From a bacterium (GTDB lineage: Bacteria; Vulcanimicrobiota; Vulcanimicrobiia; Vulcanimicrobiales; Vulcanimicrobiaceae), in NCBI GenBank assembly GCA_021807065.1, contig JAKAPO010000021.1, forward strand, positions 1 to 15,341: 15,341 bases of DNA, written 5' to 3'. Positions 1 to 7,926 of the stretch are shown one piece after another. The stretch's first letter is position 1; each line of letters begins with the position of its first letter. Under the pieces are notes generated by a model. The model searched no databases. It had not been told where the DNA came from and saw only the letters and a list, made by a program, of their open reading frames with translations. A program made the position numbers and the translations under genes.

Positions 1-2460
1 TATGTGGATGCCCGCCTCCTGTGCAGCATTCGGCTCCCGCTGCGCCGGCGTAAACCTTTCGCACGCAACCGCTCGTACGAACTTCGCGCAAGCGCGCACG
101 TCAGCGCGATTCGGAAAGCGGCGAACGCGTTCTACGAGCACCTGCTGCATGCCGTCGAGCCGCCGCTCATCCACATAGAGGCACGCGCGCAGGCACGACC
201 AGGCGCTTTCCGTCAGCGTCCCGCCGGAAAGCGCGGAATCGACGCTTTCGGATGCGAGTGAACGTGCCTGCTCATACCGGCCGCGGCTCGTGTATAATTC
301 CAGGAACGCCGTCGCAAGCCGGGGAAACGCCGGGTGACGTTCCCGGCGTGCGTTTTCCAGTACGCGCTCGGATGTACAGCGCGCGAGCAGCTCATCATCC
401 TCGACGGCAAGAGCCAGCGGGATCGCGGTAGCGGCAAACAGCGCGCCGGCATGAGTCAGCAACTGAACGTCGAGTTCCAATGCCTCGTTCAACAGCGCGC
501 GCGCACGGTCCAGCAGACCAAACGTCATGCATGCCGCTGCATATTGCACCAGCATAACACCGCACGAATAGCGTCCTACCACTCCCTCTCGCGCAAGCGA
601 GGCTGCTCGCTCGAACATGCGCAGCGCATCCTCGCGCTGCCCGAGCAAGGCCAGGTGTTCACCGGCGTTTCCCAAGCAGCGCAGCAAGTCCAGCCGCTGC
701 CCATATCGGGCCGCGGCATCGACCGCCATCTCGTACTCCGCGAGCGCAGCAGACGCATCTCCCTGCACGGCATGCGCGCCTGCTTCGACCGCGTGAAACG
801 CCACGATGTCGCGGGGTCGCCGCTCACCTTGCAGTTTCGCGGCTCGCTCGAGCCACTGCAATGCGGACTCCGGTTCGCCGACCATCTCGTCCAGGAACGC
901 GTGCTGAACGAATGCGGAAAACCGGTACGGGCTTTCCGGGACGCCCGCGAGCCGATCGAGGATGCGATTGACGAACGCATGCGCGGACGGCACGTCGCCC
1001 ATGTCCCAACACGCAGTCGCGGCGTAGAGGCATGATCGCGCAGCGTCTTCGGAGCGTGCGCCGTGCTCGAAAAGGTCCGCCGCTCGCTCGTATGACGCGC
1101 GCGCCTCCCACAGCCGTCCCACGCGCTGGTATGATTCGCCCAGCCGCTGGTGGAGCGCGGGCTCGGGTGTGCTGCGCTGCAACTCCAGCGCGCGTTCATA
1201 CCAGCGCACCGCGTCGGCATCGGCATGCATGGCTACCGCGGCGTCGCCAGCAGCGATTGCGTAGCCGATCGCCTTTTCGGGAATGCTTGCCTGCGCGAAA
1301 TGATAGGCGAGCTCCGCCACACGCTCCGGTGAATCACGCAAACCTTCGAGCGTTTTCGCGATCCGCAGATGCAGAGCACGACGCTCGGCTGCCGGGATCG
1401 TCGCATAAACGGCCTCCCGAATGACCGCGTGCCGGAATGCATAGCGCACTTCGACGTCACGTTCTTCGATCATCAGCTGCTGCTCGATCGCGCGTTGGGC
1501 GACACGCGCAAGGCACGGTGCCGGCCATTTCAGCAAATGCTCCAGGAGGCCGGCGCGAAAGTGCCTCCCGATGACGGCGGCATACGCCAACGCGGTACGC
1601 TCGGCCGGCTTGAAATAGCGCAAACGCTGCTCGACCGCCTGACTGATGGTGAGCGGCAGCGCAGGCGCCCCAGATGTCTGATGTTCGAGCGCGCTCTTGA
1701 GCAGCTCTTCCGCGAAGAGCGGGTTGCCTTCGGCCAAGCGAATGACTTCTTCCGCGGTCGCGGGCGCGATGTCTGGGTGCTCTTCGAGACAGTTGGATAC
1801 GAATTCGCGCATCTGCGCGGTGGAAAGCGGCGAGAGAGGCAGCCGCCATGCCGCCGGCAGGCGCTCAATATCCGCGAGCGTCCCGCGCAGCGACGAGCGT
1901 ATCGGCAGCTCGTCGGAGCGGTACGTCGCGACGAGCACTACGCGCAGTCGGGGAACGGCTCGCACAATATGCTGCACGAGCGCCTGCGAAGCGTCGTCGG
2001 CGTAGTGCAGGTCTTCGACGACGATCACGAGCGGAGCACTTGCACAAGCATGGCCGAGGAGATCGACGATAGCATCCAGCAGCTCCAGCCGGTCCGCAAA
2101 GCCCGATGCGGCCGTTTCTTGAGATTCTTGCCGCGTGCGAGTGTGGGCAAGTAACATCCGCACGCGCTCGCTGCTCTCCCCAACTGGCGCTTCGGCCAGC
2201 ATGGAGCGAAGAATCCCCAGAAAGGCGCCCAACGGCGTTTGCGCATACGGCACCGCGCAGCCGACGAAGGCGCGTTGGCTGGCATCGCGCAGTGCTGCGA
2301 TGAATTCGGACGTCAGACGGCTTTTGCCAACGCCGGCTTCACCGGCAACCAGCACAGCCGCCCCGCTGCCTGCACAGGCGTGACGATGACGCTCGAAAAG
2401 CAGTTCCAACTCTGCTTTCCGCCCGACAAATCGGCGGCAGAGTACAGGCGTCCACATCAT
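1..2460 (-). CDS. AAA/STAND ATPase regulator with TPR-like repeats (3' end beyond window)
   Basis: This large signal-responsive ATPase is read in one uninterrupted minus frame, with about 820 residues visible and no stop before the edge. The start is the second of two adjacent in-frame candidates at its beginning or the first (MMWTPVLCRRFVGRKAEL). It is followed by the 'FVGR.AEL' signature that opens this ATPase family. Walker A is GEAGVGKS at residues ~40-47, Walker B is LVIVVEDLHYADD at ~144-156, and a sensor-like VLVATYRSDEL lies at ~176-186. The family motif EGNPLFAEELL follows, then winged-helix-like and repetitive helical TPR-type segments (WYERALELQ, ASYERAADLFE, ALRMFERAASLA) to the edge. 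Relatives are adenylate-cyclase-linked or LuxR/MalT-type ATPases. There is no cyclase domain upstream, and a C-terminal LuxR HTH, if any, lies outside the window. It is divergent from the integrase remnant, with 173 bp between them. Confidence 0.9.
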   Translation of the reverse strand, partial: MMWTPVLCRRFVGRKAELELLFERHRHACAGSGAAVLVAGEAGVGKSRLTSEFIAALRDASQRAFVGCAVPYAQTPLGAFLGILRSMLAEAPVGESSERVRMLLAHTRTRQESQETAASGFADRLELLDAIVDLLGHACASAPLVIVVEDLHYADDASQALVQHIVRAVPRLRVVLVATYRSDELPIRSSLRGTLADIERLPAAWRLPLSPLSTAQMREFVSNCLEEHPDIAPATAEEVIRLAEGNPLFAEELLKSALEHQTSGAPALPLTISQAVEQRLRYFKPAERTALAYAAVIGRHFRAGLLEHLLKWPAPCLARVAQRAIEQQLMIEERDVEVRYAFRHAVIREAVYATIPAAERRALHLRIAKTLEGLRDSPERVAELAYHFAQASIPEKAIGYAIAAGDAAVAMHADADAVRWYERALELQRSTPEPALHQRLGESYQRVGRLWEARASYERAADLFEHGARSEDAARSCLYAATACWDMGDVPSAHAFVNRILDRLAGVPESPYRFSAFVQHAFLDEMVGEPESALQWLERAAKLQGERRPRDIVAFHAVEAGAHAVQGDASAALAEYEMAVDAAARYGQRLDLLRCLGNAGEHLALLGQREDALRMFERAASLAREGVVGRYSCGVMLVQYAAACMTFGLLDRARALLNEALELDVQLLTHAGALFAATAIPLALAVEDDELLARCTSERVLENARRERHPAFPRLATAFLELYTSRGRYEQARSLASESVDSALSGGTLTESAWSCLRACLYVDERRLDGMQQVLVERVRRFPNRADVRACAKFVRAVACERFTPAQREPNAAQEAGIHI

Positions 2461-2633
2461 GCGCCTCGCGTCCTGCCTTCGCCGATTGTCCCGATGCTCC
2501 CGCCGCAGCTGGCGCGCACGGATGCGCCGCGATGATACACTTCTTCCTTAGAGTCGAAGCGGCACGCTGACGCGGATGGCTCGACTTTGCACGCCGCAGC
2601 TCCAGGCGACCGTCGTCCCACGCCGAGCGAAGT

Positions 2634-3452
2634 ATGGGCGACGCCGAAGCCGAAGAAACCCTCGCGAAACGCAAAGAACTGGCGAAGCATCGGCAAGGCC
2701 TTCGTAATCCCGATATCAGCGTTGCCGAGCTCTTCGGTGAGTTCTTTCAAATCAAGCGAAGGACGCTCTCTGCGTCCGGTTTCGAACGCTACGAGGGGAT
2801 GTTTCGCAACTACGTCGCGCCGGAGATCGGTAACCTCAAGGTGAGCGACCTACGGCCGGAACACCTCATCGACGCGTACGCGAAATGGTCTGCCAAAGGC
2901 GTGAGCGGAAGGCCGCTATCCGGCCGTACCGTCCATCACCTGCACGATCTTATCCGCTGCGCTCTAAACTTCGGGATCCGGAGGGAATGGCTAACACGAG
3001 ACGTCGCGGCCTGTTTGGAAACCGAAGACCTACCGAAGGCAGCAAAGCCCGAGCCGATTGCTTTGAATAAGGCGGAGATGGCCGCGCTTCTCAACGCGGC
3101 GCAGCATCCGTCTGAGCGTGCACAGCTATCGGGTGGCCCAAGCGCCGACCCGTGGTTTTATCCTGCCGTCGCATTCGCGATGTATACCGGAGTGCGGCGC
3201 GGCGAGGTCTTGGGTCTTCGGTGGTCCGACATCCTCCGGACCGGATACAAGGACGGCGATCTCGACCCTGCCCGACCTGATGGCTCGCTCGTCAATCCTC
3301 GGTGTTTCGGGAACCGCGTGATCAAGCGATGCCGCGGTGGCGCGAGCGCTCGACACACTACCGCACGCAGAGGCGGCGAAGGCGTCCTTCGACTGCGCGC
3401 CTTCGGCGCTCCGCTCAGGATGACACCGACGGGAGACGCTTCACTCAGATGA
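2634..3452 (+). pseudogene. Truncated tyrosine recombinase (integrase), C-terminal half lost
   Basis: The 272-residue frame matches a phage-type tyrosine integrase only over residues 1-200. A SAM-like core-binding domain (VAELFGEFFQIKRRTLSASG, then IGNLKVSDLRPEHL, about 29-125) leads into the catalytic domain, whose first Arg box is TGVRRGEVLGL (R188). The catalytic Lys, HxxR, second His and Tyr are absent. After ~residue 200 the frame runs into unrelated sequence and a dispersed repeat, then stops. The usual N-terminal arm-binding domain is also missing: the frame opens at 2571 after a TGA, and a plausible upstream piece is in another frame. A short open stretch at 3454-3516 ending in TAA may be the old C-terminal tail, but this is weak. 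The protein should be inactive as a recombinase. It points towards the attachment site at 3533-3557, as an integrase at the right end of a former element would. Confidence 0.8.
3383..3425. repeat. Dispersed 'TCCTTCGACT...CTCAGGATGACA' repeat
   Basis: The stretch reads GTCCTTCGACT, then a small inverted repeat GCGCC-TTC-GGCGC, then CCGCTCAGGATGACA. Sequences of this form are scattered through many bacterial genomes and give spurious 'VILSGA...' peptides on the reverse strand, as here. It lies inside the broken integrase frame, so it either inserted there or marks a deletion junction. Its origin is not known. Confidence 0.6.
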
Positions 3453-3466
3453 CAACGTTGGATTCC

Positions 3467-3485
3467 GTGACAAATCTGTGACAAA
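3467..3485. repeat. Two direct copies of GTGACAAA, 11 bp apart
   Basis: GTGACAAA occurs at 3467-3474 and again at 3478-3485, about 50 bp from the proposed attachment core. One helical turn of spacing and closeness to an att site would suit an integrase arm-type binding site. This is inference from spacing alone. Confidence 0.3.
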
Positions 3486-3532
3486 ATGGAGGCTAGTGCG
3501 GCGGAAAAGCCTTTAAAATAACGCTAATACTT

Positions 3533-3557
3533 TTTGGGATGGCCGGGAGTCGAACTC
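3533..3557 (-). other. Probable integrase attachment site: copy of a tRNA 3' end
   Basis: Read on the minus strand, the segment gives GTTCGACTCCCGGCCATCCCA. That is a T-loop (TTCGACT), the 3' half of a T-stem (CCCGG) and an acceptor 3' strand of a tRNA. The 5' half of the T-stem is not present (TAGAG instead of CCGGG), and no D-arm, anticodon arm or 5' acceptor strand exists upstream. It is therefore a 3' fragment and not a tRNA gene. Tyrosine integrases commonly use tRNA 3' ends as attB. An intact integrase ends 49 bp away and a dead integrase points at it from the other side. I did not find a second copy to the right within the window. Confidence 0.65.
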
Positions 3558-3605
3558 TATTTTATCGATACCGCGTATTCCCGGCTAACCCTGAAAGCCC
3601 CGTCG

Positions 3606-4838
3606 TTACTCGGATTTCCGCTTTTTGCGATACCGAGGCTTCCTCCCCTGTACTGAGTCGGTAGTAGACGCCGTAGTAGACGAAACCCCTCCGATCCATC
3701 CGGCCCGACGCAATTGTTGCCCGATCGTGGACACCGCTTTCGCCGCGCGCCCCGCAACAACGTGAGAGTAAGTTTTTAGCGTCGTATGGCCTTCGCTGTG
3801 TCCGAGCACAGCCTGGACCGTGGTCAGGTCCATGCCGCTCGCAAGCATCCACGTCGCGGCCGTGTGCCGCAAACTGTGCAAGCTGTAGCGCGCCGGCAGA
3901 TTCGCCTTCTTCGCAACGCGTGCAAACGCGCCCGAGAGAACGGGCGGCGCCAATGGCCTCCCGTGACTGTCGACAAAGAGAAAGCCGCTCTCCGTCCACT
4001 GATCTCCCGCCGCACGGCGCATGCTCTCCCTGCGATCTTCTTCTGCTCTGAGCGCGGCGATCGCCTCATTGCTCAACGGCACTTCGCGAATCTGTCCACT
4101 TTTCGGAGCCTTTTGGGCACTGGTGTAGTGATGATCGACGATTACGCCGAAGCGCGACTCGCGCACGAGAGCAACGCGGCGGTGGAGATCGATGCAATCC
4201 TGCTTTAGACCGAGCACCTCGCCACGGCGCATGCCAGTAAACAGCGCGAGTAAGAGCGCGTTCTTGTATTGCGTGATATCGATGTGTTGCAGAAAGCGCA
4301 TCGCATCTTGCGTGCTAAGCGCCGTTGCTTGCGATCTTGCTCGTCTTGGCGCTTCGATATCGTGTTCGGCGAATGGGTTGAGAGAGATGAGTTTTCTTGC
4401 GCGAGCCCACTTACACGCGGCTGCCAGAAGTGAGTGCACGTGAAAGATCGTCGTTTCGCTTAACGGCTCTGCCCGTAGGTGATCGTACAGCGCCCCAATC
4501 CGACCTTCGTCGAGCCGCTCTACCTGCTCGTTCGCAACCGTCTCGAAATTGCGCGCGAGGCCTTGGTATCGCTGTATCGTCGTCGCGGCCCGGCCAAGGC
4601 CTTTGACGTGCGTGATATACGCGTCGACGATTTCCCTAACGCATTTTTTCGACCGCGAAGAGGCGCGGCCTTTAACGAGGAGTTCCGCAAGCGCGCGCTC
4701 CGCTTCACGACGCGTCGCATAGCCGGCGCTCCACGTCCGTTGTTGATTGCCGCGCCTAGACGGCCCTTCGGTTCGAACGACATACCAGAGTTCCCGATCG
4801 CGCTTGTAAACAATCGAGCCAAGCCCGCGCCGAGCCAT
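3606..4838 (-). CDS. int: Tyrosine recombinase (site-specific integrase)
   Basis: A 410-residue integrase of usual length with all active-site residues. It has an N-terminal arm-binding region (MARRGLGSIVYKRDRELWYV with conserved W18), a core-binding domain at about 66-160, and a catalytic domain with R204 in TGMRRGEVLGL, K246 in QKAPKSGQIREVPL, HSLRH (H321, R324), LGHS (H347) and the nucleophile Y357 in TLKTYSH. The C-terminal tail is rich in Lys/Arg. It should catalyse integration at, and with an Xis excision from, the tRNA-derived att site 49 bp past its stop. The ATG lies two bases after the stop of the upstream regulator gene, so translation is likely coupled and integrase level follows the regulator's promoter. 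Confidence 0.93.
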   Translation of the reverse strand: MARRGLGSIVYKRDRELWYVVRTEGPSRRGNQQRTWSAGYATRREAERALAELLVKGRASSRSKKCVREIVDAYITHVKGLGRAATTIQRYQGLARNFETVANEQVERLDEGRIGALYDHLRAEPLSETTIFHVHSLLAAACKWARARKLISLNPFAEHDIEAPRRARSQATALSTQDAMRFLQHIDITQYKNALLLALFTGMRRGEVLGLKQDCIDLHRRVALVRESRFGVIVDHHYTSAQKAPKSGQIREVPLSNEAIAALRAEEDRRESMRRAAGDQWTESGFLFVDSHGRPLAPPVLSGAFARVAKKANLPARYSLHSLRHTAATWMLASGMDLTTVQAVLGHSEGHTTLKTYSHVVAGRAAKAVSTIGQQLRRAGWIGGVSSTTASTTDSVQGRKPRYRKKRKSE

Positions 4839-4840
4839 TT

Positions 4841-5542
4841 TTATTCAACGTCCTTGCACGCCGAAAGGAAAAGATCTGCGGTTGGCTCGGTGTAATGCGT
4901 ACCGATCTGTATCTTTCCCCGCGACCAATACACGACACGTGCGCCCGCAGCGTCGAAATGCAAAATCAAGTCAGCCATGTACTGCACTCCATTCACGTCG
5001 GGAACATGCTCGGCGACGCCGTTCTCGTCGAGCAACACACGCTCGCGCGCGGTGAACACGAGATGTTGCATCCTCCACACGTCGGCCAAGTCTCTCGCAT
5101 GTTGCAATGTTTGGGTGGATGGTGACGCAATGGGCACGATGACGGTGCCGATTTGGCTCCGCGGCGGGGACCCCTTCCGTACGAGAGCGGGGATCCCCGC
5201 GGCCGGGTGCACCGAGCCAACGGTCAGCAGATCTCTTGGCCACGTCTCCGTGAACGCGCGAATGCCGGGCAACGCGGCCTCCGATCCGTAAACCACTACG
5301 ATCAATTTTCCGGGCACATTGCGACCAACGATTTCGTCGATTGGCGCGCACAAGGCATCCGCCAGGGCCCACAGTGTTACCAGGTCTGGCAAGTTGCGCC
5401 CGCGCTCCAAATCCGACAACGTGGGGCGAGAGATGCCAGCCTCGGCGGCCAGATCTCCCTGAAGAAAGATCAACCCACGTGCGAGCCGCGCCCGCCGAAG
5501 AGCATGTCCAACCCCGACCCGAAGGTCTCGTTTCTTCGCCAC
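4841..5542 (-). CDS. Xre-family repressor with degenerate RecA-like C-terminal domain
   Basis: A 233-residue regulator. Residues ~12-66 form a Cro/C1-type HTH (LRRARLARG...LAAEAGISRPTLSDLERGRNLPDLVTLWALADAL). Residues ~79-230 look like the RecA-like fold of phage AAA_24/Sak4-type ATPases, matched best in the second half: HLVFTARERV, then NGVQYMADLILHF, then VVYWSRGKIQIG. The P-loop position (VVVYGSEAALPG) lacks the GK[ST], and the Walker B position (IGTVIVPIAS) lacks Asp, so it should not hydrolyse ATP; I infer a sensing or dimerisation domain. GTG is chosen as start because the frame meets TGA nine codons upstream with no other usual start between. It sits upstream of int and divergent from the replication operon. 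It probably represses the rightward promoter through the adjacent dyad. The HTH call is firm and the fold call tentative. Confidence 0.82.
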   Translation of the reverse strand: MAKKRDLRVGVGHALRRARLARGLIFLQGDLAAEAGISRPTLSDLERGRNLPDLVTLWALADALCAPIDEIVGRNVPGKLIVVVYGSEAALPGIRAFTETWPRDLLTVGSVHPAAGIPALVRKGSPPRSQIGTVIVPIASPSTQTLQHARDLADVWRMQHLVFTARERVLLDENGVAEHVPDVNGVQYMADLILHFDAAGARVVYWSRGKIQIGTHYTEPTADLFLSACKDVE

Positions 5543-5578
5543 GCCCGATACATACGCAATCAGAAGTCATTACTCCCT

Positions 5579-5607
5579 TAGACAGAGTGTAGCCTATAGG
5601 CTATACT
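5579..5607 (+). promoter_or_regulatory. Rightward promoter of the excision/replication operon
   Basis: TAGACA (5579-5584), a 17-bp spacer and TATACT (5602-5607) form a good sigma70-type promoter. A start near 5614 would leave only about five bases before the ATG at 5619, so the first gene would be translated almost leaderless. Confidence 0.6.
5586..5607. promoter_or_regulatory. 22-bp operator dyad overlapping the promoter
   Basis: The half-sites AGTGTAGCCTA and TAGGCTATACT are reverse complements at 10 of 11 positions, with the inner 14 bp (TAGCCTATAGGCTA, 5590-5603) a perfect palindrome. It covers most of the spacer and all of the -10 box of the rightward promoter and lies 44 bp upstream of the divergent Xre-type gene. 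This is the expected place for that protein to bind and repress. Confidence 0.6.
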
Positions 5608-5618
5608 AAACATATCCT

Positions 5619-5903
5619 ATGGCTTACAGAGGTCGTCCCCACAGAGCAGCGCCCAGCCCGCGCCGGCACGAGCCGATGCGCCGACTCTGGTATAGACCAC
5701 GCGAGGTCGCCGCCCTCATGGGGATCAGCAAGAAGACTCTCGACGGGTGGATCTACACTGGCCGTTGCCCGTCGCGGGCGGAGGGCGGCGTCCGGCTGAT
5801 CCCGGCCTGGTGGGTGGAGCGCGGTGCTGACGGCGACGCCCGGCAGCCTGGCGTCTCGACGTCGCCAACGTCGCCGCGCGTGGCTGCGGCGCTAGAACGG
5901 TGA
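5619..5903 (+). CDS. Small HTH protein, excisionase-like (MerR/HTH_17 type)
   Basis: A 94-residue basic protein. Residues ~24-68 match the winged-HTH pattern of excisionases: WYRPREVAALMGISKKTLDGWIYTGRCPSRAEGGVRLIP, with the 'AWWVERG' helix after it. The N-terminal 20 residues are Arg/Pro-rich and the C-terminus is low complexity. The ATG at 5619 fits the promoter's predicted start, leaving a very short leader. An internal ATG at 5676 would remove only the basic tail and has no clear ribosome site. As the first gene of the operon opposite int, it is likely the recombination directionality factor (Xis). It could instead be a transcriptional regulator like IncQ RepF. Four bases separate it from the helicase gene. 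Confidence 0.7.
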   Translation: MAYRGRPHRAAPSPRRHEPMRRLWYRPREVAALMGISKKTLDGWIYTGRCPSRAEGGVRLIPAWWVERGADGDARQPGVSTSPTSPRVAAALER

Positions 5904-5907
5904 AGAG

Positions 5908-6834
5908 ATGAGCGCCACGCAGACCGCGCACGTATACACGCTTGCGCAGCTCGCCGACGATCTCGCGCAAGAGCACGCCGCAGCCGACGCGGCACGCGCG
6001 GCCGGCAAACATCTCGGCCCTGTGATCCCACATCCCCGCCTCGCTGCAGAACTCGGCGGATACTGGTCACGCGGCGTAGTAGGGCTGCACGCGCAGCCCG
6101 GGTGCGGCAAGTCCGCTTGGGCCATTTCGACAGTGCTCTTTGCCGAGTGCCCATCCATCTATCTCACCTGCGAGATGTCAGCCCACACCGTGCTGCGACG
6201 GATGATCGCGTGCGAGTCAGGTGAATTTCTCGGCAGACTCGCGCCAGGTCAGATCTCGAGCGAGCGTATCCGCGCGCTGGCCAACGCACTCGCCGCAAAA
6301 CATCCGCACGTCGCGATCGTTGGCGCGAACACCGCGCCATGCCCGCCGGGGCTAGTTCGCACCATTTGCAAACGGATGCAGCAGCTTGGCGACCATCTGT
6401 TGATCGGCGTGGACTCGCTCCACGCGTGGGCGGCGGCGATCGATCCAGAGCGCGAGGAGTATCAGTCCGTTAGCGCCGGCGTCGAGGCGCTGCGGCGCAT
6501 CGCCGATGAGTATCGCGCGAGCATCATCGCGATCGTGGAGCGCAACCGCGCGTCGATGACGACCGGCGGCATATCCGCCGGCGCCGCATCGCGAAAGATC
6601 GAATATTCGTCCGAAGTGATCATCGAGCTCAAGTGCGTTGAACCCGGACGCATCAATCTGCGCCTCGCGAAAAATCGAAACGGGCGCGAGGGCGTGACGA
6701 TCGGCTATGAATTTGAAGGCGCGACGCAGCGATTTCGTGAGATCGGCGATCCGTGGCCGACAGGTGCGCGATCGAGCACGAACGGTCGCAGTCATCACCT
6801 CGATGCCGAGCCCGCCGATGCCGGAGTCGTATGA
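5908..6834 (+). CDS. DnaB/RecA-fold replicative helicase (IncQ RepA-like)
   Basis: A 308-residue single-domain hexameric-helicase-type ATPase without a DnaB N-terminal domain. Walker A is AQPGCGKS at residues 62-69, followed by the DnaB-like YLTCEMS (85-91). Walker B is HLLIGVDSLHAW (163-174), a sensor region lies around IIAIVERNRAS (206-216), and the C-terminal LRLAKNRNGREGVTIGYEF (251-269) parallels the 'AKQRNG' DNA-binding loop of DnaB. It would unwind the element's origin. It begins four bases after the HTH gene, and its stop overlaps the next gene's ATG by four bases (ATGA). This arrangement and the small size match IncQ repA-repC. An alternative label is the helicase half of a satellite Pri/Rep system. 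Confidence 0.8.
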   Translation: MSATQTAHVYTLAQLADDLAQEHAAADAARAAGKHLGPVIPHPRLAAELGGYWSRGVVGLHAQPGCGKSAWAISTVLFAECPSIYLTCEMSAHTVLRRMIACESGEFLGRLAPGQISSERIRALANALAAKHPHVAIVGANTAPCPPGLVRTICKRMQQLGDHLLIGVDSLHAWAAAIDPEREEYQSVSAGVEALRRIADEYRASIIAIVERNRASMTTGGISAGAASRKIEYSSEVIIELKCVEPGRINLRLAKNRNGREGVTIGYEFEGATQRFREIGDPWPTGARSSTNGRSHHLDAEPADAGVV

Positions 6835-7895
6835 CGCGGCCACTCACGCACGCCCGGATCGACGCGCCGCATCTTGCTGACGGGCTATTCACGATCACGC
6901 GCGGCGTCGAAGGCCGTGGCCGCAATCGCGTCGTTCACACGACGTGGGGCGAACTCGAGATCGAATTCGCATGTGTTGAGCCGCTCGGCGTCGCTGAGCA
7001 ATCGGTGTTGCTCGCGCTCGTGGCGCGCGCCGGAATCGACGGCAAACGAATCAGTGCGAACGGCAAGAGCGAGCGCGGGAAGGCATTGCACGCGCTCTTG
7101 CGCGCAAGTGAATCTGCTGCGCGCGATGGCATCATGTTAACCACGACCATTTCGCAGCTAGTGGCCGACCTCGGTCTAACGAAATCGGGGACCGCCTATC
7201 TTGCAGTCGCGAACGCACTGCGTCGGCTCGGAAACGTCGTTATTTGGTTACGCGATCGCGCGCGCGGACGCGAGGCGAACACGCTGCTGCTCGCCGTTCA
7301 CCGGCGTGGCGACACACTCGACGTCGCGATGAATTATCGAATTCGCGACGCACTGCGAGGCGCGGGTTTTACGCGTGTCGACCTCCTCGAGCGGCAGGTG
7401 CTGACGAGCGACGTCGCACGTCTGCTGCACGCTTTTCTATCACGATGGATCAGGCCAAAGGGGGAGCGAGAGATCGCTGTCGATACGCTGGCCAAACACG
7501 TCTGGACGGACGGGATTGGCGCGCATAAAACGACGCGACGCGACCGCCGTGCGGCAATCCGTGCCGCCCTCGCCGAGATCGCCGCCCTGGACGGCTGGAG
7601 TGTGACAGAGCATCACGATACGGTCGAGATCGGACGCCTTGGCCGCCGTGAGAATTCCACCCACCGCAGGGTGAGAATTCCACCCACCGCGGGTGAGAAA
7701 ACCACCCACCGGGCAAGCAAGCGACGCGAGCCGCAAACCCTTGGCCCGCAAGCCTTTCCGGCTCTTTCGACGTCGCCGGCCAAAGCCGGTCTACGACTCT
7801 TAATAAGAGAGTCTAACGCGACGGCCGCGCGGCTACGGCCGCGCCGGCCTGCTGACGATCTCTCCATCTACCTCCCCTACCATCCCAAACACTGA
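6831..7895 (+). CDS. Replication initiator, IncQ RepC-like
   Basis: A 354-residue protein with two winged-helix-like regions. The first, ~85-175, contains TTTISQLVADLGLTKSG and AVANALRRLGNVVIWL. The second, ~185-265, contains the part most like plasmid initiators: EIAVDTLAKHVWTDGIG, then RRDRRAAIRAALAEIAALDGWSV, which parallels the 'IDTL..YVW....R.RR..VREAL.EL' segment of RSF1010 RepC. It should bind the iterons and load the neighbouring helicase. The ATG at 6831 is preferred over an upstream in-frame one because it overlaps the helicase stop. From residue ~273 the frame reads through the iterons and becomes low complexity, so the functional protein probably ends near there and the rest is origin DNA that happens to stay open. 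Confidence 0.75.
   Translation: MTRPLTHARIDAPHLADGLFTITRGVEGRGRNRVVHTTWGELEIEFACVEPLGVAEQSVLLALVARAGIDGKRISANGKSERGKALHALLRASESAARDGIMLTTTISQLVADLGLTKSGTAYLAVANALRRLGNVVIWLRDRARGREANTLLLAVHRRGDTLDVAMNYRIRDALRGAGFTRVDLLERQVLTSDVARLLHAFLSRWIRPKGEREIAVDTLAKHVWTDGIGAHKTTRRDRRAAIRAALAEIAALDGWSVTEHHDTVEIGRLGRRENSTHRRVRIPPTAGEKTTHRASKRREPQTLGPQAFPALSTSPAKAGLRLLIRESNATAARLRPRRPADDLSIYLPYHPKH
7648..7712 (+). repeat. Three iterons: probable replication origin
   Basis: GTGAGAATTCCACCCACCGC occurs at 7648-7667 and exactly again at 7671-7690. A third copy, GTGAGAAAACCACCCACCGG (7693-7712), differs at three positions. Starts are 23 and 22 bp apart, i.e. 20-bp units with 2-3-bp spacers, as in IncQ origins. 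A slightly A/T-richer patch (TCTTAATAAGAGAGTCTAA) follows at about 7798-7816. They lie within the 3' end of the initiator frame. Confidence 0.75.
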
Positions 7896-7926
7896 AACGC
7901 CACGGAACAATGCGATCGTCTCAAAT

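Noticed and set aside
1..60. LuxR-type C-terminal HTH at the edge of the large regulator
   Set aside because: The visible ...RFTPAQREPNAAQEAGIHI does not continue as a LuxR HTH within the window; the real C-terminus is outside it.
334..1035. Long plus-strand open frame (233 codons)
   Set aside because: It is antisense to the ATPase/TPR gene, which has clear family motifs in the minus frame; the plus peptide is Arg/His-rich and shows no domain.
3536..3620. A tRNA gene on the minus strand ending at 3536
   Set aside because: Only the T-loop and 3' strand are present; the 5' T-stem strand, anticodon arm, D-arm and 5' acceptor strand are missing, so it is an att copy and not a gene.
7648..7712. 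CRISPR array
   Set aside because: Three 20-bp units with only 2-3 bp between them are iterons; there are no spacers and no cas genes.
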